Source of the DNA: Ligula intestinalis
Lineage: Eukaryota; Platyhelminthes; Cestoda; Diphyllobothriidea; Diphyllobothriidae
NCBI GenBank assembly: GCA_036362985.1
Contig: JAYGXS010000002.1
Coordinates: 98,766,474-98,830,473, forward strand
Direction: 5' to 3'
Length of the DNA: 64,000 bases
A program made the translations under genes and the position numbers. Under the pieces are notes generated by a model. That model was not told the DNA's origin and made no database searches. It was given only the letters and a program-made list of their open reading frames with translations. Below, piece after piece: positions 56,880-64,000 of this stretch (position 1 is its first letter; the number at the start of each line of letters is the position of its first letter).

Positions 56880-58420
56880 GCCACTCAAAACAAACTAGAC
56901 GCTATATGCATAACATAATATTAGACCCATAAAATCATTGGTGACTTCTCCCTTATCATAGACGAGTATGATCTCTATCGTCACGATCGCATTTATAAGC
57001 GTGGTGGTGGTTGTCTTCTCTATAGAAGAACGTCATTTAACAATTTTCCGTTTTATCTTAATAGCACGTGCTTCTCTGGTAATTAATGTTTTGCTTCTAT
57101 TATCCTGTCGCCCCGGCAAAAGGCGATTATCGGATGTGTGTATAATCCTCCGATCTCCCCAACAAGACAGACTAATATCTTAGATCTGATTCTCACAAAT
57201 GGTATTGCCCCTCTCTTTGTTCATTTAAAGCAGGTCATCCTCCAAAGCGATCACACATAAATTCACAGTTGGCGTCCACTTCCTTCTACGAAAAAGGCTA
57301 GTGCCTATGACCTCGCGGATATTAACTCAATCAACAATTTTCTTGAAGCATTAGATTTTCAGAGCCTCTATTATGTTGATGACGCTGCAAATCTTTCTGA
57401 ACTTATGCCAGTCGTTTCTAATAAAATGCTGGAATGTATGCCCACTACAATTGCGAAACCCCACACGCCAGAATCGACCGTCTCTAATTTTCTTTTGTTC
57501 AGACTAAAGAATTTGAGGAGGCAGCTGAAAGATTGATCTATTAGTTCGCTGCCTGTGCATCTACGGATCACAGAGATATTTGAATTAGTGCCAAATATTC
57601 GTTTTGCGCGTGGCCAGCACAGGGAAACTTGCGCACTAAGTGAATTTAACTCACAAATATCGGTTGCACAAGTCTTTTATCGTAGGTCCTCCACAAAAAA
57701 GGAATTGGAATGACCCCATTGCTTTATGAAAATAAAAAATCTGTACTTGATGAGTCTGATAAGGCTGAATTATTCAATGCTTTCTTTGCAAAGCATTTAA
57801 CGCCAGAATCCGAACTGGTCTCGTCGTTTCAACCATACGTAGACAATACTCTCGGGAACAGTGATTTCTCCATAGAATTAATTCCTTAGCAGATAATTTT
57901 TATAAAATCCTCGCACTATTCGGGAACTGATGGTACTTCCAGTTCATTTATTAAAAAAGTGTCGGCATTTCCGAAATTACTTAGTCATATATTTTTAGTC
58001 TATCTATTATATGGGTTCTTTCCTGACACATAGAACACTTAAATTATTCTCTCATCTTTTAAAGTAGGACTTTGGTAGGACAAAAATAACTAACGCAGTG
58101 TCCATAAACCCCGGCCATAGCAAACCTTCTGGAGAAGATAATTTTTATTCAAATTCGCGATTGTTGCCTAAAAATAAGCGTTTAAGCTAGTCGCACCATG
58201 GCTTGCGACCCGGAAGATCATGCGAGACGTGTCACTTAGCTTTTCTTAACCACATCACTTTCCTCCTTAACGAGCGGCAATCCATGGTTGGAATATACCT
58301 TTACCTGAAAAAAGGCCTTCGAAAATGTATCGCACAGACGGATTCTGGTAAAATTGGAAGCCTTTGGCATCCGTCCCCATCTCCTCCACTTCATCAGTTC
58401 CTACTTCTCTAACCGCAGCC
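56880..58420 (+). pseudogene. Endonuclease and partial reverse transcriptase of LINE F
   Basis: LDAICIT, SPQQDRLIS-like segment, a pre-RT linker (SVLDESDKAELFNAFFAKHL), then RPGRSCETCHLAFLNHITFL, NERQSMVGIYLYL and LEAFGIRPHLLHFISSYF. Riddled with stops. The closest relative of its first part is element E, not B. Confidence 0.7.
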
Positions 58421-58424
58421 AGAG

Positions 58425-59255
58425 GTTCGAACTTATAAAGCTGGACCCCCTGTGGCTTCGAAGATTGCAGAAGGGTCTATTTTTACAGTTTAAACATTTA
58501 AATGCTCAAACCGTTAATCCTCTCAGTACAATAAGGCAGCTTGAGCACTCTCGACGCGCCAGTCATTGAGACGTATTTTTATTTTTTCCTATGGCACGTA
58601 CAGTTAAAAACCGGCTATCCTTTTAGTTAACGCCATATCGATCTGGAATAAGCTGCCCAAAAGTATAAAAACCCAGCAAAGCTTCCCTATGTTAAAGAGA
58701 GCTATAACTGGTTTTCTACATAAAGGAAAACTTTTACAAATTTTTAGTGCTAACTCGGTGGAATCTCCCTTTCACTCTGATGGCGTTTGCGGACTTTGAA
58801 CCCCGCCAGACTTCATACTGAAGATAAAGCTGCTGAAGCAGCAGCCCGCAGTCCCCTAAATTTTCAGCCGATAGCGCGCAACTTTTGCCAACAACCATTG
58901 AAGGAAGACTGAGAAAACACCTTGGCCTTGTCTCAACCATCTCCGTCTCGAAATAATGTCCTTACACGATAAGCAACATTTCCCTTGCTGATGTGTCAAA
59001 TCAGCTTACAACTGTATATTAATTCCGTTTGTATCATACCTTTGAAAGCAGTTTTTTGACATGGAACAAACTCCCTATGCCGTCCAGCATTTAAAAAACA
59101 CAAAACCTGAAACACAACCAATATTGGCTGCAACAAATGTAGTTTGTTTTAGGTTTTTTCCGGTCTTCGAGGTTTGGGAAGGTGCCTTAGAGGTGCAATA
59201 CCAATTCCTTACAATTGCCTTTAAACTGTCATAATAAACAAATTACATAATGTCC
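58425..59255 (+). repeat. LINE-B-type 3' end carried by element F
   Basis: ELIKLDPLWLRRLQKGLFLQ and then TIRQLEHSRRASH match LINE B closely, and DNA similarity continues through the 3' UTR to CATAATAAACAAATTA, about 85 percent by eye. Confidence 0.88.
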
Positions 59256-59689
59256 TAGTAGGTGATAGTTATTTCACTGCTCAGCTGATCACGTGTAGCC
59301 TTATTGAAGGAACATAGTCACATAGTCTCAATTTAACAGACGAGCTCAAAGGCATACACTCATTTTCGAAGGACACGGCAAGTATGTGCGTTGATAAAAT
59401 AAATGTGGACCTACTTACACTCTCACGTTAGAGTGCTACCTGGCAGATGTAATTCTCTACATCCAAGTGTATTTTCATGTGTTTCGGTCCCGCCCAGCTT
59501 CCCCAACTCCAAGTCTTAAAAAAAACTCCACTTTGAGAACGATCCATTATAAAAACATATGTCTAAGCTACACAAATAAACTAACATTGTAGCCCCGTGC
59601 GGATCATAGGCTGCACTGATATGTGGTTTTCATATCACTTAATTACTTTCTGCTGGAAATAAAGTTAAAAATTAATCGCGTGTACGTTT

Positions 59690-61045
59690 TACCTAACCTA
59701 GAATATTGCTGTCCCTCTTTGGTCTGATGAATGCTTCTAACCGCGTTAAGATTGACAATTTTTAGGGAGTATTAACTCGCAAAATATTCACTTTTCCTCG
59801 ATCCACTATTTCCTATACGGAGAGATGACAGTTAGCGAACATAACATTCCTTTGGCTCAGAAGACTCGAAGTGGGCCTCTGTTTCCTCTTTTGCGTTAAC
59901 TCTACTGCTTACTTTCCACGAATCAACGCTCTCATTCCCGCAGATAGACCTTATGCCACTCGTAATTCCTCCAGGATTATTGCCACCCCCTTTAGCTCCT
60001 TTCCGCACCATTCTCACTTCTTTGCCTCCAAATATGCCTTCCTCTGGAATACTATTCCCCTCGAAATTAGGCTGCCGTCTAACTTAGCAGTTTTTAACGT
60101 CAAATTACGTAAACACTTAAATTCCGAAGATAAAGTCCTTGTTATACGTCTTCTTCCCAAACACAGAACTTTTAACTTTGAAAAACGTCTCCCTGGTATC
60201 TGAGTTGGTTATGTTTATGCAACATTTTTCCATATATGTCTACTTTTTTCCTCTTTTTAGTGATATTTACAGCCATGTTCCGTCCACTTCTCTGTCCAGT
60301 CATCAATGCCGTTTTCTCCATTCTCCGTTTTACAACCCCGGTGATAGGCTTTATGGTCTTTAGTCATGCTATTTGCTGTTCTGCTAGTTGTTGCCATGTC
60401 ATCGCTGGACTTTGCAGTGTACAAGGCCACATCTCCGGCATTTCGTTTATGATAAGATGACATCTGCCGTTAACTCTCTTGTCAACCCTGTTGTCCGCGA
60501 TGGCCTCCTCCGGTCTCACTTCCCTGATGGTTGATAATCATGCCAGTTGGGTGGTGTTACAGTGGTAACCGACAGCTTCTGCTGTTATATGATATCGCCA
60601 GTTACAAGAAGCTTATCCAACCCTCATACGTTCTCATCAACAGTCCTGTCGCATTTGCACTATAATCAATCTTCTCAATCAACCATATTAATTTTGTTAA
60701 AACAGTTTTTTTGCCTAGGGTTGCTTATTATTTAAGTGGATGCTCGCTGAACCCCCCCTAAACATCAATGTTAGAAGTTTTTTTTCACTGCTTCCTCCTT
60801 AGTTCACCATGCGTTTCGGAGAGTGTTGATTACTATTTTAAAACTACGATTTGTTGGTGAAAATGAATTACTCTACCAACTCTAGTAAATGCTTCCGCTG
60901 CCTTTGTGGTTGTTTCACGGAGTGCAGCATTTATCAACTTTTAATTTGTTTTTCCGTAGCATTTAGTTTGCAATGACGAGGCATTCCAGGCCTAAAATAT
61001 GAAATTTATTGATAATTATATTGAATTAAAAGCTATGCTTCTGAC
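59690..61045 (+). mobile_element. LINE element J, copy 2 (5'-truncated 3' end)
   Basis: LEYCCP, then RINALIPADRPYATRNSSRI, HFFASKYAFLWNTIPLEIRL and PSNLAVFNVKLRKHL form a reverse-transcriptase C-terminus. A long 3' UTR follows, ending in a degenerate AGGC/GGCCT stem-loop and TGAAATTTATTGATAATTAT. Inverted relative to J1. Confidence 0.8.
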
Positions 61046-61089
61046 GTTTTTTTGCTCATGCATGTAGATTTTCACCTTACAATACCCCG

Positions 61090-62900
61090 CTGACACGAAA
61101 CAATGAATTGGGACTGCCTGCTCAAGGGTGATTTGGAGGAAGATTGGAGATCACTCAAAAGGACAACATTAGATGTTATTAAGTTCTTTCGTCCGGTGAA
61201 AGTACACAAGACTACACGTCACCCTGCCTTAACGGGCAACTAAAGAAGGCTAAAAGGAAATGAAAGTTATTCAGGAAAACTGGGTCGCCAGTACACCTCG
61301 AGGAATTCCGACGCCGAAGAAATGCAGTAAAAATCGATTTGCCAGGCCAGGAAAAACGATAAATCAAGAATCCTCCAAGAGGCCGAACAAAGCCCATGAT
61401 TATATTCCGCTTTATTTACAGAAGATTAAAAAAGGGGGATTCAGTTGCAGTTCTAAAAGATGATGTTGGCGGAGAAGTTGTTGAGAATGACGAGAAAGAA
61501 GAGAACTGCAGATGGTTCTTTCCCTGGGTATTCACTAGGGAAACCGACCTTCAGTTTGATAATGCCAACAGTGCTATTGTAAACGCAGCTCTGGAACTTT
61601 AATTCTTTATTATTTTCAACATCTGTAGTTCTGAGTGAACTGCAAGACCTCAAAGAAGTAAAGTCATCCGGTCCAGACAATACATCAGGCAAGTTCTTGA
61701 AGGACTTGGAAAGCGAACTCTCAGAGCCCCTAGCAAATATTTTCGTTTTTCATTTGAATTAGGAAAACTGCCATTTTTATGGAAAAGGAAAAATATTTAC
61801 CCAATTTTCAAGGGCGGAGCGCGCATGAAGTTTAAAAATTACCAGCCCGTTAGATTCACTTGCATTTTCTGTAAGGTAATGGCAACGATATTTAAGAAGA
61901 AGAAAATAAAATTTTTGGAGGAGAACAATCTACTCTCAGGGCTCCAACATGACTTCAGAAAGATCCATTCTCGCCTTTTTAGTCTTCAAATCTCCACTGA
62001 GCAGTGGACTCGTGCACTGGATGAAGATTGCAAGGTTGACGTCATTTCTACGGACTTCAGGCAGGCAAAGGACAGCGTTTCACTTATGCGCCTTAGGCAT
62101 AAATTGTTGGAAATTGGCAAAGGAGGAAAACTGCTTGGTATGCTACTGCTACCGGTCGGCTCGTTGACTATTAATCTTCCACGTTAGTATATGCGTGGTT
62201 TTAAGACTTCGTTCTAGAAGGACAAATGAACAGCACGATTCCGTCCAAAATATCCTTGATGGGGAACTGCTTTCAAATGTGAACGAACAAAAAGACCTCA
62301 GTTTTCTAATATGCAAAACTATCTACTCAGTTTGTAAAGACAGCTCAAACTGCGACACAGGTGCTGTTTGAGATATGCTGGGCATTCGTCAACATCTACA
62401 AGGAGCTCCTTAGGAAAACCTACGGAGTATGCTATAGAGGCCTGGCGTCCATGGTTAAAAAAAGATAAAATGTCACGGAACGAGTGCACGCGAGGGCTAC
62501 GAAGATGGTCAAGAAACTTAGTCACCTGCATTATGAAGACAGATAAACCGAACTTAACCTTTTCCCTTTAAATGATGGGCAACTCCACAGGGACCCCATA
62601 CAAACCTACCATTTTGTTAGCGGCCGAGACTTCGCCCTATAATTGGTGATTTTTTTTCGAATTGGCTTTGACTGCTTATCTGCAGGGTCATCCCATCAAA
62701 CTACAAAGGAAGCAAGTGCATATCGACGTTCGACGGAGTGCCTCTTCCCAGAGTGTCATTGGAGCTTTGAGCGGGCTCTCTGAAGATGCGTCCTTCCAGA
62801 TACGTTTAACATTTAAATAAAAACTTGATTCTCATTGGCTGACACATTGTGGCAGATATAATGAACATTATCTGTGACCTTGGCGCGCAACTCGATTTAC
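61090..62900 (+). mobile_element. LINE element K, degenerate reverse transcriptase
   Basis: LQDLKEVKSSGPDNTSGKFL, NYQPVRFTCIFCKVMATIFK, LEENNLLSGLQHDF, DVISTDFRQAKDSVSLMRLR (core palm), then a PWLKKDK block near 62450 and a C-terminus ending near 62870. No intact ORF. The 3' end (62745-62870) matches element K2. Confidence 0.7.
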
Positions 62901-63029
62901 ATCATCTAAGTGAATTTTGAAAATTTAAATGGAATTTTATCGTATCTTGTTTAATTTATTGGCATAATTGATGTTCAAAATTCAAATTTTTAAACCCCAA
63001 GCCACTCCTCAAACCAGTGGTCGTTTTCT

Positions 63030-63690
63030 TAAACTATAGGTGAAAATATGATGATGATAATAATGATGATGATGATGAGAACTTTATTTTGATGATAATA
63101 TCAAACTTTCAGCAAAAAAAATGGCTCCATTCACGGAGAGCAAGAATTAAAGTAATTTAAAGGGTCCCAAATCTCATGAGTAAACGGTCAAAGATCACAG
63201 AAAACTCAAACAAGAAGTCGACACAGTTATCACATCAGTTTTGGAGTCAGGTCGGCCTTTAGCTTTTCAATTTCTGATTCTTCACACCTGGGGAAGCCAG
63301 CTAAGAATGGGAGTATCGAGTTCTGGTAGGCTTATGCACGACATGTCATATGTCGGAAATTTCGGCAGCCATTTGTTCGGAGTGGAGAGGGTGAGTGTCA
63401 TCACTAAGAATACGGTCCACGAAATTCTTAACCGATTTGAAATGTTGCTGAATTATAAGGTCAGCTAAAAAAGCATAGGAATAGCCAGCAGCTGAAGAGA
63501 GCATGCGGAGAATACGTTTAATAATAATAACGTCTTTTTTGAGAAGTGCTGGTAAGGTTACTGGAGAGCAATAAAGAATGAGAGGGAGGATACAAGCGTC
63601 TATAAAACGCCAGAGGAGGACTTGCGGGGTGCGATAAGAACGCAAGCGGCGGATGTAATTTACAAGTTTTCGGCGTTCTACGTTCAACGA
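63030..63690 (-). mobile_element. LINE element L (different family), 3' end, minus strand
   Basis: 113 codons: VNYIRRLRSYRTPQVLLWRF, DACILPLILYCSPV, LLKKDVIIIKRILRM, SYAFLADLIIQQHFKSV, FVDRILSDDTHPLH. This is the C-terminal end of a reverse transcriptase common in flatworm LINEs. It ends with AATAAAGTTCTCATCATCAT, a TCA-type microsatellite tail at 63049-63081. 5'-truncated at about 63690, adjoining K2. Confidence 0.8.
63049..63081 (+). repeat. (ATG)n microsatellite, tail of element L
   Basis: ATGATGATGATAATAATGAT type repeat on the plus strand; on the minus strand it follows AATAAAG as the 3' tail of L. Confidence 0.9.
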
Positions 63691-64000
63691 AAGCCTTCTC
63701 TCAGAGGGTCATTGGAGCGTGAAACGGACTCCCGGAAAGTGTGGTCCTCTCAGATACTGTTGACATTTTTAAACACAAACTTGATTCTCATTTGCTGAGA
63801 AACTGTGGCAGATATAATGAACAAAGTGTCAGTAGCAGCACCTTGCAACTGGCTCACACTTACCGCTGATGTTAAGCCTACATTTGGACATTTGTATTAT
63901 GTACTATTGTTACGGTGGATTTGGTTATGAATAGGGAACTCAAGGGCGAAAGCCTTATTCCCTTAATAAAGTGACTTAAAGTGACTTAATATGAAGAGTA
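63690..64000 (+). mobile_element. LINE element K2, 3' end only
   Basis: KAFSQRVIGAWNGLPESVVL then DTVDIFKHKLDSHLLRNCGR is a reverse-transcriptase C-terminus. It is followed by a stem-loop with a GAAA loop (63942-63955), CCTTAATAAA and tandem GTGACTTAAA units. Same family as K. The window ends inside the tail. Confidence 0.82.

Larger units (their letters stand above)
55070..59260 (+). mobile_element. LINE element F, apparent chimera with internal deletion
   Basis: ORF1-like (55500-56430), endonuclease remnant (56880-57300), reverse-transcriptase fingers (57700-58420), then an abrupt switch to a C-terminus and 3' UTR (58425-59255) that closely match LINE B. The palm with the catalytic YADD box is missing. 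The 3' UTR hairpin of LINE B is present in decayed form. Confidence 0.78.

Noticed and set aside
1..64000. LTR retrotransposon, viral or DNA transposon genes
   Set aside because: No protease, integrase, envelope, capsid or DDE transposase motifs were seen on either strand.

Overview
This is eukaryotic DNA: genes split by GT-AG introns, no operons, and dense decayed retrotransposons. The best organism guess is a flatworm, probably a tapeworm of the Diphyllobothrium/Spirometra/Schistocephalus type. That is an inference from three things: several LINE families mixed with Penelope-like GIY-YIG fragments, tRNA-like short repeats, and a host gene whose first introns are only 32-44 nt. The species is not proven from this window.

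The one host gene I can build with confidence is a kinesin-6 of the KIF23/MKLP1/Pavarotti/ZEN-4 type on the minus strand, 29882 down to 19970. It has 14 exons, every splice phase agrees, and the predicted protein is 950 aa. The motor domain is in exons 1-9, the stalk in exons 10-11, the conserved MKLP1 C-terminal domain in exons 12-13, and an Arg/Ser-rich tail in exon 14. In other animals this protein is the motor subunit of centralspindlin, which bundles midzone microtubules in cytokinesis. A weaker possible gene on the plus strand has a start exon near 2811 and a 478-nt exon at 10276-10753.

Layout. 1-12 kb: mostly unassigned DNA with dispersed repeats, GIY-YIG (Penelope-like) scraps at 6.1-6.3 and 9.1-9.4 kb, a LINE fragment at 8.1-9.1 kb and tRNA-like repeats at 6.8-7.2 kb. 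12.3-17 kb: a nearly full-length but frameshifted LINE (element B, minus). 17-20 kb: tRNA-like repeats and an A/C-rich, mitochondrial-looking patch. 20-30 kb: the kinesin gene, with a Penelope-like fragment in intron 9. 31-37 kb: LINE D (plus) followed by LINE E (plus). 37-44 kb: a Penelope-like fragment and unassigned DNA. 44-54.3 kb: four minus-strand LINEs in a row (G, H, J1, I). 55-64 kb: plus-strand LINEs F, J2, K and K2, with the minus-strand end of another family (L) between K and K2.

Almost all the mobile elements are dead (stops, frameshifts, truncation). LINE features worth attention: a conserved hairpin in the 3' UTR of B and F, a short stem-loop next to an AT-rich or AATAAA tail in several unrelated families, an apparent chimera (F), and a poly-glycine expansion inside an endonuclease domain (H).
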